A stretch of DNA of 64,000 nt from SZAS-103 sp964449135. GTDB lineage: Bacteria; Pseudomonadota; Gammaproteobacteria; Xanthomonadales; Xanthomonadaceae. Below are positions 1 through 8,727 of the stretch, one piece after another. Every line of letters begins with the position of its first letter. Position 1 is the stretch's first letter. A program made the translations under genes and the position numbers. Location of the stretch: the NCBI GenBank assembly GCA_964449135.1, contig CAYUXZ010000004.1, positions 1 to 64,000 of the forward strand. Reading direction: 5' to 3'. A model generated the notes under the pieces. It had not been told where the DNA came from, searched no databases, and saw only the letters and a program-made list of their open reading frames with translations.

Positions 1-736
1 CGCTGGGCGCATCGGGGCCGTTGCCGCCGGAACGGAAGGTCCAGCCCTTGCGGCTGAAATCCCAGAGCGAGGCGAACACGACGTTCGGATTCTTCGCGTC
101 CTGCGACATGCCGCCGCAGCCGGTCGAGGCGTTGGAACCTTTCAGCACCTGCGTCCAGTTCTTGCCGCCGTCGGTCGTGCGATACACGCCGCGCTCGGTC
201 GAATCGCTCCACAGCTTGCCGGTCACGCAGGCGAGCACGGTGTTGGAATCGTTCGGGTTGATCGCGATCTTCACGATGCGCTCGGAATTCGGCAGGCCCA
301 TGTTGGACCAGCTCTCGCCGCCGTCGGCGGAGTGGTAGATGCCGTTGCCGACCGAGGTCGAATTGCGCGTCCAGGCTTCGCCGGTGCCGACCCAGACGTT
401 GTCGGGGTTCTGCTGGTCCACCGCGAGCGAGCCGATGGACTGCACCGGCTGCTTGTCGAACTTCGGCGAGAACGTCGTGCCGCCGTCGGTGGATTTCCAG
501 ACGCCGCCACTGGCGGCGCCGATGTAGAGCACGGTGTCGCCGTTCTTCTTGTGGCCGGCGGCAACCGCGGCGATGCGGCCGCTCATCGTGGCCGAGCCGA
601 TGTTGCGGATGCCAAGTCCCGAGATCACGGACTTGTCGAACCTGGCGGCGGGCGCTTCGGGCGCGGGTGCGGCGAGCGCGCCGCTGGCGAGGACGGCGAA
701 CGCGGCGAGCGCGAGCGGCTTGATCGTGGTTTGCAT
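1..736 (-). CDS. Exported BNR/sortilin-type beta-propeller protein (C-terminus cut by window edge)
   Basis: Only the first 245 residues are in the window; the reading frame is still open at base 1. Residues 1-22 form a hydrophobic, Ala-rich signal peptide ending in an ALA-A type cleavage site. Asp-box (BNR) motifs of the form S/T-T-D-G-G-x-x-F/W occur at about residues 82-89, 136-143 and 187-194, which is the signature of VPS10/sortilin-like and YCF48-like propellers often annotated as glycosyl hydrolase. The likely role is a secreted or periplasmic propeller; enzymatic activity is not shown. The ATG is 13 bp downstream of the lipoprotein-sorting-like gene on the same strand, with a GGAG ribosome site, so the two are probably co-transcribed. 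Confidence 0.75.
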   Translation of the reverse strand, partial: MQTTIKPLALAAFAVLASGALAAPAPEAPAARFDKSVISGLGIRNIGSATMSGRIAAVAAGHKKNGDTVLYIGAASGGVWKSTDGGTTFSPKFDKQPVQSIGSLAVDQQNPDNVWVGTGEAWTRNSTSVGNGIYHSADGGESWSNMGLPNSERIVKIAINPNDSNTVLACVTGKLWSDSTERGVYRTTDGGKNWTQVLKGSNASTGCGGMSQDAKNPNVVFASLWDFSRKGWTFRSGGNGPDAPS

Positions 737-749
737 GGCGGGCTCCGGC

Positions 750-1454
750 TCAGTGCTTGGCGGCGGGGAAGGAGAACATCGCCGCATCGATCGGCTTGTT
801 CGTCTCGACCGAATCGAGGTGGATCTGTCCTTCCTCGAACGGGAAATACACGCCATCGACTTTTTCGTATTCGCCCAGGTCGGTGGGTTGCACCTGTTCC
901 TGGCCGCGGATCATGGTGTGATCGACGACGCGGATCTCCAGATACTGGTCCGGGTCGAGGTAATACACGCGGCTGTCGCCATTCTTGTAGGTCACGCGCA
1001 GCTTGTAGGCGTCGGTGCCGTCGATGTCCTCGGTGCCGAGGTACTCGACCTTGTTGCCCTTGGCCTTGTAATCGAGCAGCGGGCCGGCGATGTCGGCGCC
1101 GTAGATCAGCTGCTTGTTGTCGTCGGCGCTGGTTTTCTGCGGGTCCTTGCGGCCCTGGAACGGCGAGATTGCCCAACCTTCCTTGCCGTCCCAGGCGTTC
1201 ACCGCGGTCAGGCCCTGCAGGGTGAACTCGAAGCGGAGCTTGTCCGGATTGATGCCGAAGGATTCGACCTTCGCCTCCAGCCCGCCGCCGAGCCGGAACT
1301 TGCCGACCTGGTGCAACGACGTGATCGCGCGCAGCTTGTCGGCGCCTCCGTGTGCGGCGAGGTTCTTGGCGACGAGTTCGTCGGCGGTGACTGCCGACGC
1401 AGTGGCGGACAGGCCCAGCAGGCCGGCCAGCAGGATGCAGGTTCGCAAGCTCAT
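750..1454 (-). CDS. Exported LolA/outer-membrane-lipoprotein-sorting-like protein
   Basis: This 234-residue protein starts with MSLRTCILLAGLLGLSATASA, a clear signal peptide. The mature part is rich in beta-strand-like segments and resembles the LolA/LolB-like (outer membrane lipoprotein-sorting) superfamily, a periplasmic half-barrel fold. Its exact ligand cannot be inferred. The reading frame stays open 36 codons upstream, but the ATG at 1454 has a GGGGAG ribosome site five bases before it and begins the signal peptide, so I chose it. It sits 13 bp upstream of the BNR-propeller gene and probably forms an operon with it. Confidence 0.7.
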   Translation of the reverse strand: MSLRTCILLAGLLGLSATASAVTADELVAKNLAAHGGADKLRAITSLHQVGKFRLGGGLEAKVESFGINPDKLRFEFTLQGLTAVNAWDGKEGWAISPFQGRKDPQKTSADDNKQLIYGADIAGPLLDYKAKGNKVEYLGTEDIDGTDAYKLRVTYKNGDSRVYYLDPDQYLEIRVVDHTMIRGQEQVQPTDLGEYEKVDGVYFPFEEGQIHLDSVETNKPIDAAMFSFPAAKH

Positions 1455-1566
1455 GATGACTCCCCGAAGAGTGGACGCCATCGGTCGCGGCCGAACGCCG
1501 CGCCGGAAGGCGAACCCGCAGCTTACGCCGCGCCGTCGCGCGCGGAATAGGGCAAACGTCATGCGA

Positions 1567-1612
1567 CCCCCATGGATGGGGGAAGTGCATACAGGCGTCT
1601 GGAACGCCTGTA
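1567..1612. repeat. Two adjacent inverted repeats upstream of the LolA-like gene
   Basis: CCCCCATGGATGGGGG (1567-1582) is a 7-bp inverted repeat around GG. It is followed by TACAGGCGT / ACGCCTGTA (1590-1598 and 1604-1612), a perfect 9-bp stem with a five-base loop. They lie between the metK terminator and the start of the LolA-like gene, so they fall in that gene's leader or promoter. They could be an intergenic repeat element, an operator or an RNA structure. No second copy was seen in this window. Confidence 0.5.
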
Positions 1613-1643
1613 GCCCCCTGGATATCGGAATCCCGTAAACGAA

Positions 1644-1676
1644 ACGGGCCGCTCGCGCGGCCCGTCGTTTTTTGCA
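1644..1676. terminator. Intrinsic terminator between metK and the LolA-like gene
   Basis: A perfect 9-bp stem, ACGGGCCGC (1644-1652) with GCGGCCCGT (1657-1665), encloses a TCGC loop. On the plus strand it is followed by CGTTTTTT. On the minus strand, the direction of metK transcription, the hairpin is followed by TTCGTTTACG. Its place just after the metK stop suggests it ends the metK transcript, although the better T-tract is on the other strand. Confidence 0.6.
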
Positions 1677-1691
1677 TCGCGGATTGCGGGT

Positions 1692-2912
1692 TTACTTCTT
1701 CGGCTTGAGTCCCGCCGCCGCGCGCAGCTCGTCGGCGCGGTCGGTCTTCTCCCACGAGAACGCGGTGGCCTTGCGCTGCTTGCCCTTGCCGTCGGTGTAG
1801 TTCACGACGCGCGGCTCGCGGCCGAAGTGGCCGTAGGACGCGGTCTGCTGATAGACCGGGTGGATCAGGTCGAGCATCTGCACGATGCCGTACGGACGCA
1901 GGTCGAAGTGCTTGCGGATCAGCTTCTCGATCTTGTCGTCGCCGATCTTGCCGGTGCCGAAGGTGGTCACCGAGATCGAGGTCGGCTCGGCCACGCCGAT
2001 CGCGTAGCTGACCTGGATCTCGCAGCGCTCGGCCAGGCCCGCGGCGACGATGTTCTTGGCGACGTAACGCGCCGCGTACGCGGCCGAGCGGTCCACCTTC
2101 GACGGGTCCTTGCCGGAGAACGCGCCGCCGCCGTGGCGGGCCATGCCGCCGTAGCTGTCCACGATGATCTTGCGGCCGGTGAGGCCGCAGTCGCCGACCG
2201 GGCCGCCGATCACGAACTTGCCGGTCGGGTTGATGTGCACCTTGTGCTTGGGCAGCGCCTTCAGCCATTCCTTCGGCAGCACCGGCTTGAGGATGTGCTC
2301 GTAGACGCCCTCGACGAGGTCCTTGTGCTTGACGTCCGGGTCGTGCTGCGTGGAGAGCACGACCGCGTCGAGGCCGGCGATGTGGCCATGCTCGTAGCGC
2401 AGCGTCACCTGCGACTTCGCGTCCGGGCGCAGCCACTTGAGCTTGCCGGCCTTGCGCACCTTGGCCTGCTGCTCGACGAGGCGGTGCGAATAGAAGATCG
2501 GCGCGGGCATCAGCAGGTCGGTTTCGTCGCAGGCGTAGCCGAACATCAGGCCCTGGTCGCCGGCGCCCTGTTCCTCGGGCTTCTTGCGATCCACGCCCTG
2601 CGCGATGTCGGGCGACTGCTTGCCGATCAGGTTCAGCACGCCGCAGGTGTGCCCGTCGAAGCCGACGTCGGAATTGGTGTAGCCGATGCCGTTGATGACC
2701 TCGCGCGTGAGTTTTTCGATATCCACCCAGGCGCTGGTGGTGATCTCGCCGGCGACGATCGCAACGCCGGTTTTCACCATGGTTTCGCAGGCGACGCGCG
2801 CGTTCTTGTCGTGCGCGAGGATCGCGTCGAGGACGGCATCGGAAATCTGGTCGGCGACCTTGTCCGGATGGCCTTCGGACACCGATTCGGAAGTGAAGAG
2901 ATGGCTGCTCAC
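1692..2912 (-). CDS. metK: S-adenosylmethionine synthetase
   Basis: MetK makes S-adenosylmethionine from methionine and ATP in the cytosol. The 406-residue product opens with the family's HLFTSESVSEGHPDK segment and carries the GDQGLMFGYA and GGGAFSGKDP loops of the ATP/methionine site. The length fits gammaproteobacterial MetK (about 385-405). The frame is open further upstream, but homology begins at the GTG at 2912, with GAGGGA about ten bases before it, so GTG is taken as the start. A TATGAT hexamer at 2961-2966 (minus strand) is a plausible -10 box about 50 bases upstream. I see no SAM or SAH riboswitch in the leader. An intrinsic hairpin follows the gene. Confidence 0.97.
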   Translation of the reverse strand: MSSHLFTSESVSEGHPDKVADQISDAVLDAILAHDKNARVACETMVKTGVAIVAGEITTSAWVDIEKLTREVINGIGYTNSDVGFDGHTCGVLNLIGKQSPDIAQGVDRKKPEEQGAGDQGLMFGYACDETDLLMPAPIFYSHRLVEQQAKVRKAGKLKWLRPDAKSQVTLRYEHGHIAGLDAVVLSTQHDPDVKHKDLVEGVYEHILKPVLPKEWLKALPKHKVHINPTGKFVIGGPVGDCGLTGRKIIVDSYGGMARHGGGAFSGKDPSKVDRSAAYAARYVAKNIVAAGLAERCEIQVSYAIGVAEPTSISVTTFGTGKIGDDKIEKLIRKHFDLRPYGIVQMLDLIHPVYQQTASYGHFGREPRVVNYTDGKGKQRKATAFSWEKTDRADELRAAAGLKPKK

Positions 2913-3072
2913 GGGCGGTATATCCCTCGATGCGGATGAAAGGATGGAAAGTAGCCGGACATCATACAGGCCGGGCGCGGAGTATGCACCAGCCGAGTGG
3001 CCGGGCGTTACGGACGTGTTTATCGAACGCGTGTTTTCGCGGCTCTCCGGTGGCAACGGCTAGAGTAGGCGC

Positions 3073-4140
3073 ATGGATTCGTTCACCCACATCGCGCTCG
3101 GCGGCTCGATCGCCGCGCTGATCGCACCGTCGAAATGGCGGCGGCAGGCGCTGGTCGCGGGCGCGATCTTCGGCTCGCTGCCCGACATCGACGTGCCGAT
3201 CCTGCTCGCGCTCACGCGCGATCCGGTCCTGCGGGTGACCTGGCACCGTGGCCCCGCGCACGCACTCGCGGTGATCGTTCCCGTCGGCATCATTCTGTGG
3301 TCGTTGTTGCGACGGTGGTGGACGCCGGTGCGCGAAGCGCCGACGCGCTGGTTCTGGGCGCTGCTGTTGCCGCTGCTCTCGCATCCGCTGATGGATGCGC
3401 TGACGGTCTATGGCACGCAGCTTTGGTGGCCGTCGCGCGCGTCGCCGACGATGTGGGCGACGTTGTTCATCATCGACCCGATGGTGTTGCTGCCGCTGTG
3501 GATCGGCGCGATCGCGGCCTGGCGATGGCGCGGGCTGCCGCGCGCGAGGGCTTGGGCGAAAGGTGGACTGATCGTCTGCCTCGCCTACGTGGGCTGGTCG
3601 CTGCTTGCCAAGCACCTCGTCGAGCGCGCCGTAGATGCGAGTCTTGCGGGAACGCCGTACGCGCATGCGCCGCGTTTCAGCGTGCCGACCCCGTTCAATA
3701 CCTTGCTGTGGCGCGTGGTGGTGGCGACGCCGGACGGTTACCTCGAAGGCTATCGGTCGCTGGTTGCGGACAGCGGGACCATCCGTTTCCGCGCCTATTC
3801 GTCAGGCCGCGCCACGCTCGCGGAGGTCACCGCGTTCCCGGACGCCGAACGCCTGCGCTGGTTCGCGAGCGGTTTCGTCAAGGCGCAACGGCGCGGCGAC
3901 GAAGTCGTGATCAGCGACCTGCGCATGGGCAGCGAGCCGGATTACTTCTTCAGTTACGCCGTCGCACAGCGCAGCGCTGGTGGCTGGCGGCCAATCACGC
4001 CGCGTTATGCCGCATCTGGCGCACCCGGCGGCATGACGCTGAAAGCGCTGTGGCGACGGGTCTGGACGGAGCCACCGCTGGTCGCGCAGGCTCAGGCGGC
4101 GAGTGCGAATACCTCGCCGGCGATCAGCGCGTCGAAGTAG
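3073..4140 (+). CDS. YdjM-family inner-membrane metal-dependent hydrolase-like protein
   Basis: The 355-residue protein begins MDSFTHIALGGSIAALIAP and shows the spaced His/Asp pattern of the YdjM/LexA-binding, membrane-bound metal-dependent hydrolase family: His6, PDID at 38-40, His58 and His63 in HRGPAH, and His104/Asp108 in SHPLMD. Several hydrophobic segments (about residues 64-80, 93-103, 128-150, 165-182) make the N-terminal half an integral membrane domain, followed by a soluble C-terminal half. Substrate and activity are unknown for the family. Its last 49 bases overlap the 3' end of convergent dusB. Confidence 0.75.
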   Translation: MDSFTHIALGGSIAALIAPSKWRRQALVAGAIFGSLPDIDVPILLALTRDPVLRVTWHRGPAHALAVIVPVGIILWSLLRRWWTPVREAPTRWFWALLLPLLSHPLMDALTVYGTQLWWPSRASPTMWATLFIIDPMVLLPLWIGAIAAWRWRGLPRARAWAKGGLIVCLAYVGWSLLAKHLVERAVDASLAGTPYAHAPRFSVPTPFNTLLWRVVVATPDGYLEGYRSLVADSGTIRFRAYSSGRATLAEVTAFPDAERLRWFASGFVKAQRRGDEVVISDLRMGSEPDYFFSYAVAQRSAGGWRPITPRYAASGAPGGMTLKALWRRVWTEPPLVAQAQAASANTSPAISASK

Positions 4141-5093
4141 TCGCGCGTGAGGCGCAGCTGTTCGTTCGCGGTCTCGGCGCGATTGACGACCGCTCGAAAA
4201 GCCGCGTTCTCGGGCCGGTCCTTCGCGTACCAGGAAAGGTGTTTGCGCGCGATACGCACGCCGGCTTGTTCGCCGTAGAACTCGTGCAGGGCGTGCAGAT
4301 GGCCGAGCAGGATCGCGCGCACTTCCGCGAGCGGCGGCTCCGGCAGCAATTCGCCGGTCGCGAGGTAGTGCGCGATCTCGCGGAAGATCCAGGGCCGGCC
4401 CTGCGCGGCGCGGCCGACCATCACGGCATTGGCCTTCGTGTGCTCGAGCACGTGCTTCGCGCGCTGCGGCGAATGGATGTCGCCGTTCGCGATGACGGGA
4501 ATGCGGACTTCCGACTTCACCGCGGCGATGGTGTCGTATTCCGCTTCGCCGGTGTAATGCTGGTCGCGCGTGCGACCGTGCACCGAAAGCGCGATGATGC
4601 CGCAATCCTCGGCGATGCGCGCGATCGCGAGCGCGTTGCGGTGGTCGCGGTCCCAGCCGGTGCGGATCTTCAGCGTGACCGGCACATCAACGGCGTCAAC
4701 GACGGCTTCCAGTATTTGCGCGACAAGTCGCTCGTCGCGCATCAGCGCCGAGCCCGCCCAGGCGTTGCAGACCTTCTTCGCCGGGCAGCCCATGTTGATG
4801 TCGACGATCTGCGCGCCCTGCGCGACGTTGTGGCGCGCGGCGTCGGCGAGCTGTCGCGGTTCCGTTCCCGCGATCTGCACGGACACCGGCGCGGGCTCGC
4901 CGGCGTGGTCCATGCGCGTGAGCGACTTGCGCGTGGTCCAGAAACGCGGATCGGAAATCGTCATCTCGGACACGCACAGCCCCGCGCCGAGCCGTTTGCA
5001 CAGCACGCGGAAAGGCTTGTCGGTCACGCCGGCCATGGGCGCGAGCACGACGCGCGGTTCGATGCAATAGGGGCCTATCTGCATGGCGCGCAT
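4092..5093 (-). CDS. dusB: tRNA-dihydrouridine synthase B
   Basis: DusB reduces uridine to dihydrouridine in tRNA using FMN. The 333-residue product has the FMN-binding TIM-barrel start VLAPMAGVTDKPFR, the QIAGTEP segment, and the catalytic motif NMGCPAKKVCN with the active cysteine at about residue 109. HGRTRDQHYTG and VIANGDI are typical of the DusB subfamily. In enterobacteria dusB is followed by fis; here it is last in a minus-strand run, its 3' end overlaps the YdjM-like gene by 49 bp, and no fis follows. ATG 5084 is an alternative start. Confidence 0.93.
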   Translation of the reverse strand: MRAMQIGPYCIEPRVVLAPMAGVTDKPFRVLCKRLGAGLCVSEMTISDPRFWTTRKSLTRMDHAGEPAPVSVQIAGTEPRQLADAARHNVAQGAQIVDINMGCPAKKVCNAWAGSALMRDERLVAQILEAVVDAVDVPVTLKIRTGWDRDHRNALAIARIAEDCGIIALSVHGRTRDQHYTGEAEYDTIAAVKSEVRIPVIANGDIHSPQRAKHVLEHTKANAVMVGRAAQGRPWIFREIAHYLATGELLPEPPLAEVRAILLGHLHALHEFYGEQAGVRIARKHLSWYAKDRPENAAFRAVVNRAETANEQLRLTRDYFDALIAGEVFALAA

Positions 5094-5118
5094 TTTCGCA
5101 CGCCCACTGCGCTAAAGC

Positions 5119-5682
5119 TCACCAGACCAGTGGGACGAGACGCCAGGTGCGCTTCGCGTACTCGCGCCAGGCGTCGCCGAACGCTTCTGCGAGCGCGGCT
5201 TCCTCGACGCGGATGCGGTGGACGAACAGCGCAAGCACCGTCACCAGCACGATGCCAAGCAGCAGTGCGTTGCCGTCGTACAGGAGCCAGCCCAGGAACA
5301 TCATCAGCGATCCGGTGTAGGACGGGTGCCGCAGCACGCGGTAGGGGCCGTCCTCGACCAGCTTGTGGTCGCTCGCGATCGCGACCTGCACGGTGAAGAA
5401 CTTGCCGAGCGTGCGGATCGACCACGCGCGCAGGATCGCGCCGAGCACGAACAGCGCCAGCGCGTACGGATGGATCGCGTCGGCCGCGGGAACACGCGCA
5501 GTGGGCATCGCCGCGCCCGCGTACATGCCGATCACGATCGCGAGCGTGATGCCGATCCAGATCATCTGGAAGGTGCCGCGATCCTTGGCCTGCGCGCCGG
5601 GCATCGGCGTGCGGGTCAGCGAGATCGTCGCCTCGAAGGCGAGGAAGGCCAGGGCGAGCAGCGGTGGCGACGGCAAAGGCAT
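5119..5682 (-). CDS. Isoprenylcysteine carboxyl methyltransferase (ICMT)-family membrane protein
   Basis: This is a small polytopic membrane protein of 187 residues (from the ATG at 5682). It has the ICMT/phospholipid-methyltransferase signature: KFFTVQVAI, then GPYRVLRHPSYTG, and the C-terminal R-x-E-E-A-A-L ... W-x-E-Y-x-K-R-T-W segment that binds S-adenosylmethionine. In bacteria the family methylates varied lipophilic substrates, so the substrate is unknown. An ATG at 5739 is in frame but lies inside the preceding gene; 5682 is 17 bases after that gene's stop codon and is preferred. It lies between the GNAT-like gene and dusB on one strand. Confidence 0.75.
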   Translation of the reverse strand: MPLPSPPLLALAFLAFEATISLTRTPMPGAQAKDRGTFQMIWIGITLAIVIGMYAGAAMPTARVPAADAIHPYALALFVLGAILRAWSIRTLGKFFTVQVAIASDHKLVEDGPYRVLRHPSYTGSLMMFLGWLLYDGNALLLGIVLVTVLALFVHRIRVEEAALAEAFGDAWREYAKRTWRLVPLVW

Positions 5683-5698
5683 ACGATACGTCGCGTAA

Positions 5699-6298
5699 TC
5701 AGTTGCGCGGCGCGCCCAGCGCCGGGGAGGAAACGGCACTGGCTTGCGCCCCGCGCTGATATTCGCGCACGAGCGCGGCGATTTCCTCGCGCGTCTTCAG
5801 TTTCGCGCCGGGGAAATACCACACGCGCACGTCCTGGCCGATCGCGTTCTGGCCGATGTAGGTCATCTTCATGTCCGACCAGTACGCACGGCGCAGGCCG
5901 GTGGCAAAGCGCGAGTTCTCGAGTTCGAGCAGCACGCCGATGCACGGGAATCCGCGCTCGCGGGCATACGGATCCAGTACCGTCTCGGTGTGCTTGACCA
6001 GCGTGCGCGCGAGCTTGCCGTTGCGCCAGGCTTCGCCGATGAAGCAGCGGAAGGCGTACATCGGCTGGCCCAGGCGCGGCAGGATCTTCGGCTCGACCGT
6101 GGCCACGGCGGCGATACTGCCGTCCTCGGTCACGATATGCGCGACGATTTCCTTGAGCCGGCGTTCCGCTTCGCGGCCTTCCACGTTCGCACGCTCGCGC
6201 GTCCAGAACGCCTTGATCGCCTCGGCGTCGGCAGCATCCAGGCACTGCCAGTCGGTGACGATGAACATGCCGTTGGCGTAGGGGGTGATCTGCTTCAT
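5699..6298 (-). CDS. Hypothetical protein, possible GNAT-type acetyltransferase
   Basis: The 199-residue protein is not confidently recognised. The central part, AAVATVEPKILPRLGQPMYA followed by an Arg/Gly-containing helix and the later FPCIGVLLELEN strand, resembles the beta4-alpha3-beta5 core of GNAT N-acetyltransferases, but the usual acetyl-CoA loop is not clear. No signal peptide or membrane helix is visible. It is followed within 17 bases by the ICMT-like gene and then dusB, and probably shares their transcript. Confidence 0.45.
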   Translation of the reverse strand: MKQITPYANGMFIVTDWQCLDAADAEAIKAFWTRERANVEGREAERRLKEIVAHIVTEDGSIAAVATVEPKILPRLGQPMYAFRCFIGEAWRNGKLARTLVKHTETVLDPYARERGFPCIGVLLELENSRFATGLRRAYWSDMKMTYIGQNAIGQDVRVWYFPGAKLKTREEIAALVREYQRGAQASAVSSPALGAPRN

Positions 6299-6382
6299 TC
6301 GCGCGTGCTCGATTGGACGTGCCGTTCCGGCGTGATGCCGGGATCATGGCCCACGATCCGCCTGGCGACAACCGCGGCGCGT

Positions 6383-7366
6383 TCAGGCCATCGCGCTGCC
6401 GTATCGTGCGGTCACGGCGTCGAAGCCCGGCATCGCCGGCGCGGTGCCGACGGTTTCGGTCGAAAGCGCCGCGGCGCGGTTCGCGTGCACGACGGCATCG
6501 CGCAGCGGCCGGCCCTCGAAACGCAGCATCGCCGCGACCAGTGCGCCGCTGAAGCAGTCGCCCGCGCCAGTGGTGTCGATCGCCTTCGCGGGTGCGGCGG
6601 CGATCCGGTAATGCGCGACCGCGTCGCCGTGGCGTTCGTCGCCGTGCGAGACGAAGCAGCCGTGCGACCCGAGCGTGATCACGACGGTCGGCAAGGGCAT
6701 CTTGCGCACCAGCGTGTGCAGGCTCGCATCGTCCATCGTTGCGAGCGCGTCCGCGTCCACCGCCTGGTTGAAACGACGCGCGAGCAGGGCGAACTCGGTT
6801 TCGTTCGGGGTCAACACATCGACGCGCGCGAGCAGCGCGGGATCGAACTCCGGGTGCATCGGCGCTGGATTGAGCACGCGCAGCATTCCGGCCGCGCTCG
6901 CGAGATCGAACGCGGCGGCGACCGCATCCAGATTGCTCTCGAGCTGGCAGAGCAGCGCGCGCGCCTCGTCGAACTGGGCGAACTGCTCGCGCACGAATGT
7001 CGCGGACAGCCGCAGGTTGGCGGCGAGGCTGACGACAATGCGGTTTTCGCCGCGGGCATCCACGACGATGCTCGAAGCCGCGGTCGGCGCGTCGGCTACG
7101 ACCTGCCAGCGCGCATCGAGGTGTTCAGCCTGTGCGAACGAGCGCGCGTTGCCGCCGAGCGCGTCCTCGCCGATCGCGCCGACGAACGCGGTTGCGACGC
7201 CCTGGCGCTGGCAGGCGACGGCCTGGTTGAAGCCCTTGCCGCCGGGTCCGGTGTTGAAGCCGGTCGCGATGCGCGTTTCGCCGCGCTGCGGGAACTCATC
7301 GCAAAACCAGGCATGGTCCTGCACGTAGCTGCCGACGAGCACCGCCTGCGGGGAAACGGCCATCAA
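6383..7366 (-). CDS. Ribokinase-type PfkB-family sugar/nucleoside kinase
   Basis: The 327-residue product is a PfkB-family kinase close to ribokinase. It has the N-terminal NTGPGGKGFNQAVACQRQG substrate loop (ribokinase-like GGKGANQA), the NPAP and TPNETE strands, and the C-terminal IDTTGAGDCFSG anion-hole motif with the catalytic Asp. Ribose or a nucleoside is the likely substrate. It begins 10 bp after the NupG-type transporter gene and both probably form one operon for uptake and phosphorylation of nucleoside or ribose. No RbsD or ABC components are adjacent. Confidence 0.85.
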   Translation of the reverse strand: MMAVSPQAVLVGSYVQDHAWFCDEFPQRGETRIATGFNTGPGGKGFNQAVACQRQGVATAFVGAIGEDALGGNARSFAQAEHLDARWQVVADAPTAASSIVVDARGENRIVVSLAANLRLSATFVREQFAQFDEARALLCQLESNLDAVAAAFDLASAAGMLRVLNPAPMHPEFDPALLARVDVLTPNETEFALLARRFNQAVDADALATMDDASLHTLVRKMPLPTVVITLGSHGCFVSHGDERHGDAVAHYRIAAAPAKAIDTTGAGDCFSGALVAAMLRFEGRPLRDAVVHANRAAALSTETVGTAPAMPGFDAVTARYGSAMA

Positions 7367-7376
7367 GCGGCCCCGA

Positions 7377-8642
7377 TCAGCGTCCGGCCTCGGGATGCAG
7401 GTCCTTCAGCTCCCTTGGCACGTGCCGGTACTTGAACAACGGCACGAACAGCACCGTCATCGCGAGCGCATACGCGGCGAACGCCATCCAGATGCCGTGC
7501 CAGTCCTTGACGCCGCCGTGGGTGAACCAGCGGTCGATCACGACGCCGCTGATCGAGCTGCCCAGCATCGCGCCGATGCCGTTGGTCATCAGCATGAACA
7601 GGCCCTGCGCGCTCGCGCGGATCTTCGGATCGCTCTGCGACTCCACGAACAGCGAGCCGGAAATGTTGAAGAAGTCGAAGGCCATGCCATAGACGATGCA
7701 GGAGACGACGATCATCCACAGGCCAGGACCCGGATCGCCGTACGCGAACAGGCCGAAGCGCAGGACCCAGGCCAGCATGCTGATCACCATCACCCGCTTG
7801 ATGCCGAAATGACGCAGCACGAACGGGATCGTCAGGATGAACAGCGTTTCCGAGACCTGCGAGATGGACATGATGATCGCGGGGTACTTGACCGCGAGCG
7901 CGTCCTTGAACGCAGGGTTGTTGCTGAATTCGCCGAGGAAGGTGCCGCCGTAGGCGTTCGTGAGCTGCAACGCGGCGCCCAGCAGCATCGCGAACACGAA
8001 GAACACCGCCATGTTGCGGTCGCGGAACAGCCGGAACGACGTCAACCCGAGGATATCCAGCAGCGAGCGGCTCTCGCTCTGGGCCATGCGTGGCGGCGCA
8101 GGCGGCAGCGTGAACGCGTACAGGCCGAGCGCGAGCGCGGCCGCCGCGGCCACGTAGAACTGGCCCGGCGATTTTTCCAGCCCGAGCAGGCTGGTCGTCC
8201 ACAATGCCACGATGAAACCCACCGTGCCCCAGACGCGAATCGGCGGATAGTCGCGGATCACGTCCATGCCCTGCTGCTTGAGCGCGTTGTATGCGACCGC
8301 GATCGCCAGCGAGATGGTCGGCATGTAGCACAGCATCGTCGCCAGGATCAGCCAGAAGAACTGGTTGGGATCGGACGCTCGCGGCAACAGCGCGAGGAAG
8401 ATCGCCCCGAGGACATGCAGGGCGCCATACAAGCGCTCGGCGTTGATCCAGCGATCGGCAACGATGCCCATGAGCGAGGGCATGAACAGCGCCGAGATTC
8501 CCATCGTGGAGAAGATCGCGCCGAAACTGGTGCCCGACCAGCCGCGATTCTCGAACCAGTAGCGGCCGATGGTGATCAGCCACGCCCCCCAGACGAAGAA
8601 CTGCAGGAAGTTCATCGCGATCAGGCGCAGTTTCAGGTTCAA
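7377..8642 (-). CDS. NupG/XapB-type nucleoside:H+ symporter (MFS)
   Basis: The 421-residue protein is a 12-helix major facilitator. It starts MNLKLRLIAMNFLQFFVWGAWL and contains GIVADRWINAER after helix 2, both characteristic of the nucleoside:H+ symporter (NupG/XapB) family. Helices can be followed along the whole length, and the C-terminus is cytoplasmic (RHVPRELKDLHPEAGR). It is the first gene of a two-gene unit with the ribokinase-type kinase 10 bp downstream, which supports a role in nucleoside uptake. Confidence 0.85.
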   Translation of the reverse strand: MNLKLRLIAMNFLQFFVWGAWLITIGRYWFENRGWSGTSFGAIFSTMGISALFMPSLMGIVADRWINAERLYGALHVLGAIFLALLPRASDPNQFFWLILATMLCYMPTISLAIAVAYNALKQQGMDVIRDYPPIRVWGTVGFIVALWTTSLLGLEKSPGQFYVAAAAALALGLYAFTLPPAPPRMAQSESRSLLDILGLTSFRLFRDRNMAVFFVFAMLLGAALQLTNAYGGTFLGEFSNNPAFKDALAVKYPAIIMSISQVSETLFILTIPFVLRHFGIKRVMVISMLAWVLRFGLFAYGDPGPGLWMIVVSCIVYGMAFDFFNISGSLFVESQSDPKIRASAQGLFMLMTNGIGAMLGSSISGVVIDRWFTHGGVKDWHGIWMAFAAYALAMTVLFVPLFKYRHVPRELKDLHPEAGR

Positions 8643-8727
8643 GGCGTTGCTCCCCGTGCGGATATCGCCGCAGCCTAGAACACCCGCCGCAACGCGGCAA
8701 GGCGCGCCGCGCCGAAGATTTCCCGTC

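Noticed and set aside
3135..5396. Long plus-strand ORF (753 codons) over the YdjM-like gene and dusB
   Set aside because: Out of frame with the YdjM-like gene and antisense to dusB; Arg/Ala-rich shadow composition, no motifs.
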